DNA of 64,000 bases from Variovorax boronicumulans (GTDB taxonomy: Bacteria; Pseudomonadota; Gammaproteobacteria; Burkholderiales; Burkholderiaceae_C). Below, one piece after another: positions 26,916-35,565 of this stretch. The notes below the pieces were generated by a model. That model was not told the origin of the DNA. It searched no databases and saw only the letters and a program-made list of their open reading frames with translations. The DNA lies in NCBI RefSeq assembly GCF_029892485.1, contig NZ_JARXVG010000004.1, positions 124,001 through 188,000 on the forward strand. The letters are read 5' to 3'. The translations under genes and the position numbers were made by a program. The first letter of the stretch is position 1. Each line of letters begins with the position of its first letter.

Positions 26916-27022
26916 ACAGCGCGGTGCCCGTGGCCGGCAACTTCAAAGAGCCTTCCAACTGCCTTCTCGTGCGGCACCGAAAGTTGCGGCTGTGCAAGTT
27001 CGCACGGACAAGGACCCCCGCC

Positions 27023-29083
27023 ATGGATGCCACCACCACCCCACGTCCCGGCCGCTGGCTCTGGCTCGCCACCGTGAGCCTGGCGACCGCGGGCTTCATC
27101 GCCATGGGCCTGCGCCCGGTGCATGCGCAGGAAGCACCCACTGGCCCGCGGCTGAAGACGGAAAGCCCGTATTTCTTCGTCAAGAGCGACGACCCTTCGG
27201 TCGACCGCCTGCCGCTCAAGGGCACGGAAGTCGCCGTGAAGATCTCGGGCGTGATCGCCGATGTCACGGTCACGCAGACCTACCGCAACGAAGGCCAGCG
27301 CGCCATCGAAGCCAAATACGTATTCCCCGGTTCGACCAAGGCCGCCGTCAGTGGCCTCAATGTCCGGCTGGCTGATCGCCTCATCACCGCACAGATCCGC
27401 GAGAAGCAGCAGGCGCAGATCGAATACGACACCGCCAAGAAAGAAGGCAAGACCGCCGCACTGCTCGAGCAGCATTTGCCCAACGTATTCCAGATGAACG
27501 TCGCGAACATCCTGCCGGGCGACGATGTGAAGGTGGAGCTGCGCTACACCGAGCTCTTGGTGCCGCAGTCGGGCAACTACGAGTTCGTGTTCCCGACCGT
27601 GGTCGGCCCGCGCTACAACAGCCCGCAATCGGAGAACGCGCAAGCCAAGTGGGTTGCACAACCCACGCTGCACGCAGGCGCCGCGCCGAGCACCAGCTTC
27701 AAGCTCAAGGCCACCATCGACACGCCGATGGGCCTGAAGGAAGTGCGCTCGACCACCCACGCGATCGATGTGAAGAAGAGCGAAGAAGACCAGCACGCCG
27801 ACATCACGCTCACGGCCGATGGCCGTCCTGCCGACAACCGCGACTTCGTGCTCGACTACCGCCTGGCGGGCGAGAAGATCGAGTCGGGCCTGATGCTCTA
27901 CAAAGGCCAAGGCGAGAACGCCGAGAACTTCTTCCTCGCCATGGTCGAGCCCCCCAAGGCCGTGGCCGCCAGCGCGATTTCGCCGCGCGACTACATCTTC
28001 GTGGTCGACATCTCGGGTTCGATGCACGGCTTTCCGCTGGACACCGCCAAGACCGTGCTCGAACGCCTGATCGGAGGCCTGCGCCCGAGCGACACCTTCA
28101 ACGTGCTGCTGTTCTCGGGCAGCAACAAGATGCTCTCGCCGAAGTCCGTGCCGGCCACGCGCGCCAACATCGAGCAGGCGCTCGCGACGATCAAGAACTA
28201 CAGCGGCAGCGGCAGCACCGAGCTGATCCCCGCCCTCAAGCGCGTCTACGCCGAGCCCAAGGAAGAGAAGGTGTCGCGCACCGTGGTCGTGGTGACCGAC
28301 GGCTACGTGACGGTCGAGCGCGAGGCCTTCGACCTGGTGCGCAGCAACCTCTCCAAGGCCAACGTGTTCGCCTTCGGCATCGGCTCTTCGGTGAACCGCA
28401 GCCTGATGGAAGGCATTGCGCGCGCCGGCATGGGCGAGCCCTTCATCATCACCGACCCGGTGCAGGCGCCCGAGCAGGCCGCGCGCTTTCGCCGCATGGT
28501 GGAGTCGCCGGTGCTCACCAGCGTGAAGGCCACCTTCGGCGGCCTCGACGTGTACGACGTGGAACCGCAGGCCCTGCCCGACGTGCTCGGCGAACGCCCG
28601 GTGATCGTGTTCGGCAAGTGGCGCGGCCAGCCCAAGGGACGCGTGATCATCGAAGGCCAGAGCGCCAGCGGCCCGTACCGCCAGGAAGTGCGCATCGACG
28701 ACCGCACCCGCCTGGAAACCGCCGCCCTGCGCACGCTGTGGGCCCGCCATCGCATCCAGAGCCTGAGCGACCAGGAAGCGCTCGAAGGCAGCGCGGCCTT
28801 CAAGGAACGCATCACCGATCTCGGCCTGAAGTACAGCCTGCTCACGCAGTACACGAGCTTCATCGCCGTCGACAAGGTGGTGCGCAACGCGGCGCCGCAG
28901 AACAGCGTCGATGTGAACCAGCCGCTGCCGATGCCACAAGGCGTGAGCGACTTGGCGCTGGGCGCAGAGGTGCCCAGCACGCCCGAACCCGAAACGCTCG
29001 GCGCCATCGCCGTCGTGCTCTCGATGCTGGCCATGCTGCGCCGCCGCGCGCGCCGCAACGACGCGCGCCGATTCACCTCCTGA
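27023..29083 (+). CDS. VIT and von Willebrand factor A domain protein with PEP-CTERM-like sorting tail
   Basis: A 686-residue exported protein. A signal peptide (about 12-35, ending VHAQ) is followed by a VIT domain (about 48-175; GVIADVTVTQTYRN, IEYDTAKKEGKTAALLEQHLPNVF). The VWA domain starts near residue 320 with an intact MIDAS motif, DISGSMHG, then VVTDGY. The C-terminus is TPEPETLG, a hydrophobic helix and RRRARR: a PEP-CTERM-type sorting signal. The next two genes encode an exosortase and an EpsI-like protein, so this is almost certainly their substrate. ATG 27023 has AGGA upstream; the frame is open further left without a good start. Related VIT-VWA proteins are surface adhesion or matrix proteins. 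Confidence 0.85.
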   Translation: MDATTTPRPGRWLWLATVSLATAGFIAMGLRPVHAQEAPTGPRLKTESPYFFVKSDDPSVDRLPLKGTEVAVKISGVIADVTVTQTYRNEGQRAIEAKYVFPGSTKAAVSGLNVRLADRLITAQIREKQQAQIEYDTAKKEGKTAALLEQHLPNVFQMNVANILPGDDVKVELRYTELLVPQSGNYEFVFPTVVGPRYNSPQSENAQAKWVAQPTLHAGAAPSTSFKLKATIDTPMGLKEVRSTTHAIDVKKSEEDQHADITLTADGRPADNRDFVLDYRLAGEKIESGLMLYKGQGENAENFFLAMVEPPKAVAASAISPRDYIFVVDISGSMHGFPLDTAKTVLERLIGGLRPSDTFNVLLFSGSNKMLSPKSVPATRANIEQALATIKNYSGSGSTELIPALKRVYAEPKEEKVSRTVVVVTDGYVTVEREAFDLVRSNLSKANVFAFGIGSSVNRSLMEGIARAGMGEPFIITDPVQAPEQAARFRRMVESPVLTSVKATFGGLDVYDVEPQALPDVLGERPVIVFGKWRGQPKGRVIIEGQSASGPYRQEVRIDDRTRLETAALRTLWARHRIQSLSDQEALEGSAAFKERITDLGLKYSLLTQYTSFIAVDKVVRNAAPQNSVDVNQPLPMPQGVSDLALGAEVPSTPEPETLGAIAVVLSMLAMLRRRARRNDARRFTS

Positions 29084-29098
29084 CAAGCGAGAAGAAAA

Positions 29099-30028
29099 AT
29101 GTCTCTGGCAACGCTCGCCCACCGTCATCCGCGCATCGTGGACTGGGGCATTCACATCGACCGCACGCCGGCTGCCGGCTGGCTCGCGCTGCAGTTCGCC
29201 GCGCTGACGCCGACCTGGGCATGGATGGTCCAGCGCATGCGCGACGGCTCGGACGATCCATTGGGCCTGGTGGCGCTGGTCGCATTGGCTGCACTGGCGT
29301 GGCAATGCCGGCGCGAGCTGCGCGCTTCTCCGCGGCTGGGTTGGCTGGCGCTGGCAGGCGCTGGCACCGTGCTCGCCACGCTGCTGCGCTCGGGGCTCGG
29401 CGTGGTGCCCGCGCTGCCGCCGCTGGCGGCCGGATTGGTGGCGGTGCTTGCATTGGCCTGCGGGCTCCTGGCTTTCTTGCCGAGGCGCGTGGCCGCATTG
29501 CCGGTGGTGGGCCTTACGGTGCTCGCGCTGCCGCTGCTCTCGTCGCTGCAGTTCTATGCGGGTTATCCGCTGCGCGTGGTGACCGCCGAGGCCAGCCGCT
29601 GGCTGCTCGCGCCGGGCTTCGACGTGGCGCGCGAAGGCACGAGCCTGATGGTGGACGGCCACCTGGTCATCGTCGATGCGCCGTGCTCCGGTGTGCAGAT
29701 GGTGTGGCTGGGCTACTTCACTGCATGCGCCGTCGCGCTGTGGGCGCGCCGCAGCGACAAGGCCTTCGTGCGGCGCCTGCCGATGGTCGGGCTGCTGGTG
29801 CTGGGCGGCAACATCGTGCGCAACAGCGTGCTGATCGCTTTCGAGGGCGCGGGCCATGCGTTGGCGCCGTGGGCGCACAACGCGCTGGGGCTGGTCGTGC
29901 TGGCGGCCGTGTGCGGCTGCATTGCGCGGCTGATGGTGCCCGCCCGCGCCGTTCCGGAGCCTGCCGAACATCCCGTCCCGGGCCTGATCACCATGCAAGG
30001 AGGCCGCCATGTCGACACCGTTCTTTGA
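29099..30028 (+). CDS. exosortase (XrtQ-like)
   Basis: A 309-residue polytopic inner-membrane protein with about seven or eight hydrophobic helices. The transpeptidase-like exosortase triad is present: Cys196 in VDAPCSGVQM, Arg241 in GNIVRNSVLI and His260 in WAHNALGL. Exosortases cleave PEP-CTERM tails and are thought to attach the protein to the envelope. It starts 15 nt after the VIT/VWA gene and overlaps the next gene by 20 nt, so all three form one operon. Assignment to subtype Q is from memory of the context (VIT/VWA substrate, Betaproteobacteria) and is tentative. Confidence 0.85.
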   Translation: MSLATLAHRHPRIVDWGIHIDRTPAAGWLALQFAALTPTWAWMVQRMRDGSDDPLGLVALVALAALAWQCRRELRASPRLGWLALAGAGTVLATLLRSGLGVVPALPPLAAGLVAVLALACGLLAFLPRRVAALPVVGLTVLALPLLSSLQFYAGYPLRVVTAEASRWLLAPGFDVAREGTSLMVDGHLVIVDAPCSGVQMVWLGYFTACAVALWARRSDKAFVRRLPMVGLLVLGGNIVRNSVLIAFEGAGHALAPWAHNALGLVVLAAVCGCIARLMVPARAVPEPAEHPVPGLITMQGGRHVDTVL

Positions 30029-30578
30029 ACGCTGGTTTGCCAACCATTTCATCAACCGCATCGGCCACAAGAGCGCCTTCGCGCTGGCGATGCTGCTGTG
30101 CATGCTGTGGTCGACAGCGGCGGCGCTGCGCGCGCCGGATGCACCCGCCGAGACGGCCATGTCGCACGAATGGCCCAGCCAATGGGACGGCGTTCCGTTG
30201 CGGCCGCTCGCATTGAGCGAAGTCGAGCAGCGCTTCGCCGACCGCTTCCCCGGCGCCATCGGCCGCATGACCGACGGCACCCAGACCCTCGTGATGCGCG
30301 AGGTGAAACAGCCCACCCGCTTGCTCCATCCGGCCGCGGACTGCTACCGCGCGCTCGGTTACCGCATCGAACAGGCGCGGCTGGAACGCGACGCGCAGGC
30401 GCGTTTGTGGCGCTGTTTTGTTGCGCAACGGCACGGCGCGCAAAAGATCCGCGTTTGCGAGCGCATCGTCGATGCCCAAGGCACGGCTTTCACCGACACT
30501 TCAGCCTGGTATTGGTCGGCGGCCAGCGGACAGTCGACCGGTCCGTGGCAAGCCGTCACGGTGGCGAGACCGATGTGA
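30009..30578 (+). CDS. exosortase-associated EpsI-like protein
   Basis: A 189-residue protein with one N-terminal membrane helix (about 23-42) and a periplasmic domain ending in strands rich in aromatic residues (FTDTSAWYWSA). The HPAADCYRALGYRI segment recalls the (H)xP..C...GW region of EpsI, the family that often accompanies or is fused to exosortases. It overlaps the exosortase gene, so the pair is translationally coupled. EpsI-type proteins are needed for exosortase-linked export in some bacteria, with unknown mechanism. Confidence 0.7.
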   Translation: MSTPFFERWFANHFINRIGHKSAFALAMLLCMLWSTAAALRAPDAPAETAMSHEWPSQWDGVPLRPLALSEVEQRFADRFPGAIGRMTDGTQTLVMREVKQPTRLLHPAADCYRALGYRIEQARLERDAQARLWRCFVAQRHGAQKIRVCERIVDAQGTAFTDTSAWYWSAASGQSTGPWQAVTVARPM

Positions 30579-30582
30579 GAGT

Positions 30583-31857
30583 GTGTTTGTGAAGAAGATC
30601 TTGCGATTTGTGCTTTTCGGGCTGCTGGCCCTTGTGTTGACAGCGCTTGTAGCTATCTTTTTGATAGTGAAATTCGCGCTGGCACCGGCGGCGGGCGAGT
30701 GGAGCACCTCGGTGAAGGCCGGTCCGCTCGATTTCGAGATCGGCGTGCCGACGGCCATGCGGCTGGCCACGTCGCCGTGGTTCGCGCCGCGGCTCGATGG
30801 TCATTCGCTGGACACCCGTTTCGGCACCGTGCGCTTCAGCTGGAAAGACGCGACCGGCCTGCAGGAGCTGCGTTGCGAGCCCTGCAGCGTCGAGGTGCCG
30901 GCGCTCGGCACGCAGCCGATCAAGGTCGAACGCCTGGTCGCCACTGTGCGGCGCGACGGCAACACGCTGACCGGCACTTTCGAAGCCACGCCCCGGACCA
31001 CCGAAACAGACGTGCTCCAGGGCACATGGGAAGGCCGCCTCGCCCCGAAAAACCTGCATCTGAGCGCCAAGTTCCAGGACGCGCCCATCGCGCGCTGGTA
31101 CGCGGTACTCGTGCCCACGCTGCCCGAACTGCAGCGCGCGCGCATCGGCGGCATGCTCGCCTTGAGCGCACAGCTGGTGCTGCCCGAAGCCACTTTCGCG
31201 GTGCAGCCCGCCATCAACCAGTTCACCGTCGAGGGGCTCGGCACCGAGGCGATGCTCGGCGCGCGCACCAGCTGCGGCCCGTCCGCCAAGCTGGCCAACG
31301 ACAGCTGGCTCGCACGCGCCGTCATCGCGGCCGAAGACCAGCGCTTCTTCACGCATGCGGGCTACGACATCACCGAGATCCTCGCGTCGATCGACAACAA
31401 CCAGAAGGAAGGCCAGACCAAGCGCGGCGGCAGCACGCTCACGCAGCAACTGGCCAAGCTGCTGGTGACCGGCAGCGACCGCACGGCCGAGCGCAAGCTG
31501 CGCGAGATGCTCTATGCGGTCGAGATGGAGCAGACGCTGGGCAAGGCGCGCATCCTGCAGCTCTACCTGGACAGCGCCCCCTGGGGCGGCAACATCTGCG
31601 GCGCCGAGGCGGCGGCGCGGCGCTACTTCAAGCGCAGCGCCCGCACGCTGGAGCCTGCGCAGGCCGTGTGGCTCGCCGCGATGCTGCACAAGCCGCAGGC
31701 CGTGCTCGAACAATGGCGGCGCGACGGGCGCATCGACCCCGATCGCACCAAGTGGGTTGCAGAAAGCGTGCGCGGCATCAGCCGCAACCAGCGCGAAACG
31801 CTGCTCAAGAGCGTGGCGGCTGCCAAGTACACCGCACCGGAGGCCAACACACCATGA
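30583..31857 (+). CDS. GT51 transglycosylase domain protein with large N-terminal periplasmic region
   Basis: A protein of about 424 residues starting at GTG 30583 or 30589. One N-terminal transmembrane helix (about 5-30) is followed by about 190 residues of beta-rich sequence containing a CEPC pair, with no known domain that I can name. The last 190 residues are a glycosyltransferase 51 module with the catalytic Glu in AEDQRFFTHAGYD, the GGSTLTQQLAKLL motif and the ERKLREMLYAVEME motif. No transpeptidase domain follows, so it is a monofunctional peptidoglycan polymerase longer than typical MtgA (about 240 residues). The stop overlaps the next gene (ATGA). The membrane-helix coding region contains a mini-hairpin repeat. 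Confidence 0.8.
   Translation: MFVKKILRFVLFGLLALVLTALVAIFLIVKFALAPAAGEWSTSVKAGPLDFEIGVPTAMRLATSPWFAPRLDGHSLDTRFGTVRFSWKDATGLQELRCEPCSVEVPALGTQPIKVERLVATVRRDGNTLTGTFEATPRTTETDVLQGTWEGRLAPKNLHLSAKFQDAPIARWYAVLVPTLPELQRARIGGMLALSAQLVLPEATFAVQPAINQFTVEGLGTEAMLGARTSCGPSAKLANDSWLARAVIAAEDQRFFTHAGYDITEILASIDNNQKEGQTKRGGSTLTQQLAKLLVTGSDRTAERKLREMLYAVEMEQTLGKARILQLYLDSAPWGGNICGAEAAARRYFKRSARTLEPAQAVWLAAMLHKPQAVLEQWRRDGRIDPDRTKWVAESVRGISRNQRETLLKSVAAAKYTAPEANTP
30652..30667. repeat. AT-rich GCTATC...GATAG mini-hairpin, copy 2, inside a coding region
   Basis: GCTATC (30652-30657), five T, GATAG (30663-30667). It lies within the transmembrane-helix codons of the GT51 protein gene and resembles the elements at 648, 41212 and 42571. 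Confidence 0.45.
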
Positions 31858-32624
31858 GCGCAGCTCAGAGCATTCCCGACATCGAAGCCATCGAACGCGC
31901 CACCGTCGCCGCGGTGTCGCCCGAGGCGTCCGAGGAACTGGACGGCTGGCTGCTGCCTTTCGACGGCGGCACCGTCAAGCGCGCCAAGTCGGCGGTTCCC
32001 CTGCATCGCAGCGCGGTGGACGCCGCCACGCTGGATCGCATCGAAGACCGCTACGACAGCCGCCAGGCCGCGCCCGCGCTTCGGCTGGCCGATGCCGACT
32101 GCTTCGACGGCTTGCGCGCCGAGCTGGAGCGGCGCCACTACGTGCAGGACAACCCCACCTGCGTGCAGATCGGAACGGTGCGGCAGATGCGGCAGGTGGC
32201 AAACGGCGCCGGTTCGATGGCCGATGTCGACCGCACGCCCGACGATGCCTGGGCCGCACTGTTTCTCGGCGAAGGTTTCGATCCAGTGGACGGCGCCCAT
32301 CGGGTGCGCTCGCTGGCCCGCGCCAAGGGCTCGCTCTATGCGAGCGTGCGGGAAAACGGACGCACCGTGGCCGCAGGCGCCATGGCTTTCGGACATGGCT
32401 GGGCCAGCGTGCATGGCATGCGCACCGACAAGGCGCACCGCGGCCGGGGGCTGGCAGGGCGTGTGCTGGCGGGGCTCGCACAGGCGGCGTTGGCGCAGGG
32501 CTTCGAACGCGTGTTCCTGCAGGTCGATGCGCAGAACCATCCGGCGCTGTCGCTCTACCGACGCGCCGGCTTCCAGACCCACTGGCAGTACCGCTACTGG
32601 CAACGGCAGCAGTGGCCTGGATAA
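31854..32624 (+). CDS. GNAT family N-acetyltransferase
   Basis: A 256-residue protein. The N-terminal 110 residues form a variable substrate domain (ELDGWLLPFDGGTVKRAKSAVPLHRS is typical of this two-part GNAT family). The C-terminal half is a GNAT fold with MRTDKAHRGRGLAGRVLAGLA as the acetyl-CoA loop and NHPALSLYRRAGF as the final motif. Its ATG overlaps the stop of the transglycosylase gene, so it is coupled to it, though a functional link is not evident. The acceptor is unknown. Confidence 0.82.
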   Translation: MSAAQSIPDIEAIERATVAAVSPEASEELDGWLLPFDGGTVKRAKSAVPLHRSAVDAATLDRIEDRYDSRQAAPALRLADADCFDGLRAELERRHYVQDNPTCVQIGTVRQMRQVANGAGSMADVDRTPDDAWAALFLGEGFDPVDGAHRVRSLARAKGSLYASVRENGRTVAAGAMAFGHGWASVHGMRTDKAHRGRGLAGRVLAGLAQAALAQGFERVFLQVDAQNHPALSLYRRAGFQTHWQYRYWQRQQWPG

Positions 32625-32700
32625 GGGCTCGCCCCCTGCGTGCCGGCTGACACGAAGACCTCACCCCCACCGGTGGCGCGGTCGGGAGGTTAGTGACACC

Positions 32701-33597
32701 ATGGGCCGCATGAAGAAGAACGCCAACCACCCCATCGAACCCGTTGTCGCGCCCCGCGGCCTCGACCACATCGTGGCCGGTGTCTCCACCAGCGATGGCG
32801 ACGGCGTCAAACTCACCCGCGTGCTGCAGCAGCCGCTGCAGAAACGGCTCGACCCCTACCTGATGCTCGATGCCTTCGGCAGCGACAACCCCGGCGACTA
32901 CATCGGCGGCTTTCCGAACCATCCGCACCGCGGTTTCGAAACCGTCACCTACATGATCGCGGGCCGCATGCGCCACCGCGACAGCGCGGGCCACGAAGGG
33001 CTGCTCGAGAACGGCGGCGTGCAGTGGATGACCGCCGGCCGCGGCCTCGTGCACAGTGAACTGCCCGAGCAGGAAGAGGGCCTCATGGAAGGCTTCCAGC
33101 TCTGGCTCAACCTGCCAGCCAAGGACAAGATGCGCGAGCCCTGGTATCGCGACATCCAGAGCGAGGAGATTCCCGAATACACCACCGCCGAAGGCGTGCA
33201 CGTGCGCGTGATCGCCGGCACCAGCCACGGCATCGAAGGCGCGGTGCTGCGTGCGCACACCGAGCCGCTCTACCTGGACATCACGCTGCCGCCGGGCGCC
33301 GAGTTCGCGCAGCCGCTGCCCGCGGACCATAACGTGCTGGTCTACGTGTTCCGCGAGTCGCTCTGGATCGCGGGGAGCGAAGTGCCGACGCGCCGCATGG
33401 CGATCCTCGCCAACGACGCCGGCAGCGACGGCGTGGTGCTGCGTGCCGGCGCCACCAATCACAGCCCGGCGCGCGCGTTGCTCATTGCCGGCCGGCCGCT
33501 GCACGAACCCATCGCGCAATACGGCCCGTTCGTGATGAACACGCAGGAAGAAGTGAAGCAGGCCGTGCACGACTTTCAGAACGGCCAGCTCGGCTGA
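32701..33597 (+). CDS. pirin family protein
   Basis: A 298-residue bicupin. The N-terminal cupin carries the pirin metal motif NHPHRGFETVTY with further His and Glu in HRDSAGHEG and GRGLVHSE, giving the usual three-His, one-Glu site. The C-terminal domain follows the pirin pattern to LIAGRPLHEPIAQYGPFVMN. Bacterial pirins include quercetinases and regulators of pyruvate metabolism; the substrate is not determined here. The start may be 32701 or the ATG at 32710. Confidence 0.9.
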   Translation: MGRMKKNANHPIEPVVAPRGLDHIVAGVSTSDGDGVKLTRVLQQPLQKRLDPYLMLDAFGSDNPGDYIGGFPNHPHRGFETVTYMIAGRMRHRDSAGHEGLLENGGVQWMTAGRGLVHSELPEQEEGLMEGFQLWLNLPAKDKMREPWYRDIQSEEIPEYTTAEGVHVRVIAGTSHGIEGAVLRAHTEPLYLDITLPPGAEFAQPLPADHNVLVYVFRESLWIAGSEVPTRRMAILANDAGSDGVVLRAGATNHSPARALLIAGRPLHEPIAQYGPFVMNTQEEVKQAVHDFQNGQLG

Positions 33598-33680
33598 ATG
33601 TCCAGCTGTAGTCGCGGGCCTACCGCAAGTCGGCATCGCACGTGGTTCTGCGCCAGCGCACGGCCGCATAGATTGCGGCC

Positions 33681-34754
33681 ATGCCCCCCACGATCCGCAA
33701 AGGACAGGCGCCCGAGACGCTGCAGCGCGCCCAGTTTCATGACCGCTTCATGCAGCCCTTCCAGGACCCGGCTTTCAAGGCCGAGGCCGAGTCGCTCCAG
33801 CGCATCGAACTGATCGCGTGGGAGGCCTACCAGGAAGGCCGCAAGGCGCCCGTCACGCGCAAGGCGGGGCCAGGGTATGCAGATCCCGACTACGACCTTT
33901 CAGTCGACTGGCTGGCAGCCAGGGCGCGCATCGACGCCGCGCAGGCGGCCTGGGGCCAGCCGCAGACGCGCTCGCGCGTGCTGCTGGTCAACGGCTCCCC
34001 GCGCAACGACGGCACCTGCCCCGGCGAGATCTCCAAGACATGGCGGCTCACCGAACTGGCACGCGAAGTGCTCGAAGGCAGCGGCGTCGAAACCGACGTG
34101 CTCGACCTGAGCCTTGTCACCTCCGAATACGGCCGGCAGATCCATCCCTGCAAGGGTTGCGTCTCCACCGCCATGCCGCTGTGCCACTGGCCCTGCAGCT
34201 GCTATCCCAACCATTCGCTGCGCCAGACCGGCGACTGGATGAACGAGATCTACGAACGCTGGGTCGCCGCGCACGGCGTGATCCTGCTCACGCCCACGCA
34301 CTGGTACCAGGCCACCAGCCCGTTGAAGCTGATGATCGACCGGCTCGTGTGCGCCGACGGCGGCAATCCCGATCCCACCAGCACCCATGGCAAGAAACCC
34401 GAGGAAGCCAAGGCGCTGGAACTCGAGGGCTGGGGCTATCCCAAGCACCTGGAGGGCCGCGTCTACGGCGTGGTGGTGCACGGCGACGTGGCCGGCACCG
34501 AAAGCCTGCGCCGCAACCTCACCGACTGGCTCGACTGGATGGGCCTGGTCGATGCCGGCACGCAGGCGCGCCTGGACCGCTACATCGGCTACTACGAGCC
34601 CTACGCCACCAGCCACGATGCGCTCGACGCCGATGCCGATGTGCAGGAAGAGGTGCGCAACGTGGCGCGCGCCGTCGCCCGGGCGGTCGGCGAGTTGCGC
34701 GCGGGCACGCTGCAGCCGCCCGATCGCGGCCTGAAGCGTCCGCGGCCCAAATGA
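33681..34754 (+). CDS. flavodoxin-fold NAD(P)H-dependent oxidoreductase
   Basis: A 357-residue protein. A 95-residue helical leader precedes a flavodoxin-like FMN reductase domain (VLLVNGSPRNDGTCPGE as the FMN phosphate loop; ILLTPTHWYQATSPLKLMIDRL as the second FMN loop). A cysteine cluster, HPCKGCVSTAMPLCHWPCSCYPN, lies in the middle of the domain; similar iron-sulfur-flavoprotein-like motifs bind metal or a cluster in relatives. The ATG at 33681 gives a leader present in close homologues by appearance. It is a single gene, 83 nt after the pirin gene. The electron acceptor is unknown. Confidence 0.8.
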   Translation: MPPTIRKGQAPETLQRAQFHDRFMQPFQDPAFKAEAESLQRIELIAWEAYQEGRKAPVTRKAGPGYADPDYDLSVDWLAARARIDAAQAAWGQPQTRSRVLLVNGSPRNDGTCPGEISKTWRLTELAREVLEGSGVETDVLDLSLVTSEYGRQIHPCKGCVSTAMPLCHWPCSCYPNHSLRQTGDWMNEIYERWVAAHGVILLTPTHWYQATSPLKLMIDRLVCADGGNPDPTSTHGKKPEEAKALELEGWGYPKHLEGRVYGVVVHGDVAGTESLRRNLTDWLDWMGLVDAGTQARLDRYIGYYEPYATSHDALDADADVQEEVRNVARAVARAVGELRAGTLQPPDRGLKRPRPK

Positions 34755-34903
34755 ATCACGTGGATGCGCGATGACCCACCGCCCTGTTCATCATTCTTTA
34801 CGCAAGCTCACGCCTGGCTAACGGAGGCGATACAGAGGTCTTCCACACTTCCCTTCACCTGCTGCCCATCGGTGGCGGGCTTCTTCGAAAGGAAGCACTT
34901 CTC

Positions 34904-35470
34904 ATGATTTCTCTTCGCCAACGCATCGTCTGGGCAAGCCTCCTGGGCTCCGCCGCCCTCGCCTCTTCGGGTGCCTTCGCTCAAGCGCCGGCCGCGACCA
35001 CCACCACGGCACCTGCCGCCACCGTGGCCCAGGCCGACAGCACCGCCGCCCCCAAGGCGCAGCACAAGCGCATGGACCCGGTCCAGCGCATGGAGCGCAT
35101 GAAGGAGCACCGTGCCAAGCGCCTGGCCGCGCTGAAGGACAAGCTCAAGCTGACCGCCGCCCAGGAAAGCGCATGGAGCACCTACACCACGGCCAACCAG
35201 CCGCCGGCCGGTGCCCGTCCGCAGCGCATGGACCGCGCCGAGTTCGCCAAGCTGACCACGCCCGAGCGCCTGGAACGCATGCAGACCCGCCAGGCCGAGC
35301 GCAGCGCGATGTTCGCCAAGCGCGCCGAAGCCACGAAGACCTTCTACGCCACCCTGTCGGCCGACCAGAAGAAGACCTTCGATGCCGAAACCGTGCATGC
35401 CGGCGGCCACGGCCATCGCTTCCACCGCGACCACGGTCACGAAGGCGCTGCAGCTCCCGCCAAGAGCTGA
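34904..35470 (+). CDS. Spy/CpxP-family periplasmic chaperone
   Basis: A 188-residue exported protein with a signal peptide cleaved after about residue 26 (ASSGAFA-Q). The Spy/CpxP repeat motif occurs twice (LTAAQESAWSTY at about 84-95; LSADQKKTFDAE near 150), with basic helices between (HRAKRLAALKDKLKL). The C-terminus is His-rich (HAGGHGHRFHRDHGHEG) and could bind metal. Spy-type proteins are dimeric ATP-independent folding helpers induced by envelope stress. GAAAGGAAG precedes the ATG. Strong hairpins follow the gene. Confidence 0.85.
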   Translation: MISLRQRIVWASLLGSAALASSGAFAQAPAATTTTAPAATVAQADSTAAPKAQHKRMDPVQRMERMKEHRAKRLAALKDKLKLTAAQESAWSTYTTANQPPAGARPQRMDRAEFAKLTTPERLERMQTRQAERSAMFAKRAEATKTFYATLSADQKKTFDAETVHAGGHGHRFHRDHGHEGAAAPAKS

Positions 35471-35480
35471 TCGATCAGCC

Positions 35481-35545
35481 GGCCACCGGTGACGGTGGCC
35501 ACTGAAAAAAGAGCCCGCAGCGCACAAGGCGCTGCGGGCTCTTTT
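35481..35545. terminator. double hairpin, bidirectional terminator
   Basis: A stem GGCCACCG-GTGA-CGGTGGCC (35481-35500) is followed by AAAAAA and a 13-bp perfect stem, GAGCCCGCAGCGC (35511-35523) pairing with 35529-35541, then TTTT. It separates the convergent Spy-like gene and the small exported protein gene, and can act in both directions. Confidence 0.88.
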
Positions 35546-35565
35546 CGTTCAGGTGCGGTGCCCGC

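Noticed and set aside
27649..30216. Forward 855-codon frame overlapping VIT/VWA and exosortase genes
   Set aside because: Out of frame with the real genes and composed of low-complexity Arg/Ala/Gly sequence.
26912..30316. Very long reverse-strand open frame (about 1134 codons) opposite the VIT/VWA and exosortase genes
   Set aside because: Its product is an Arg/His/Gly/Ala-rich shadow with no domains; the forward frames contain complete VIT, VWA and exosortase motifs.
34740..34775. parS-like site around AATCACGTGGATG
   Set aside because: Only the CACGTG core is shared with the parS consensus; the flanking arms do not match.
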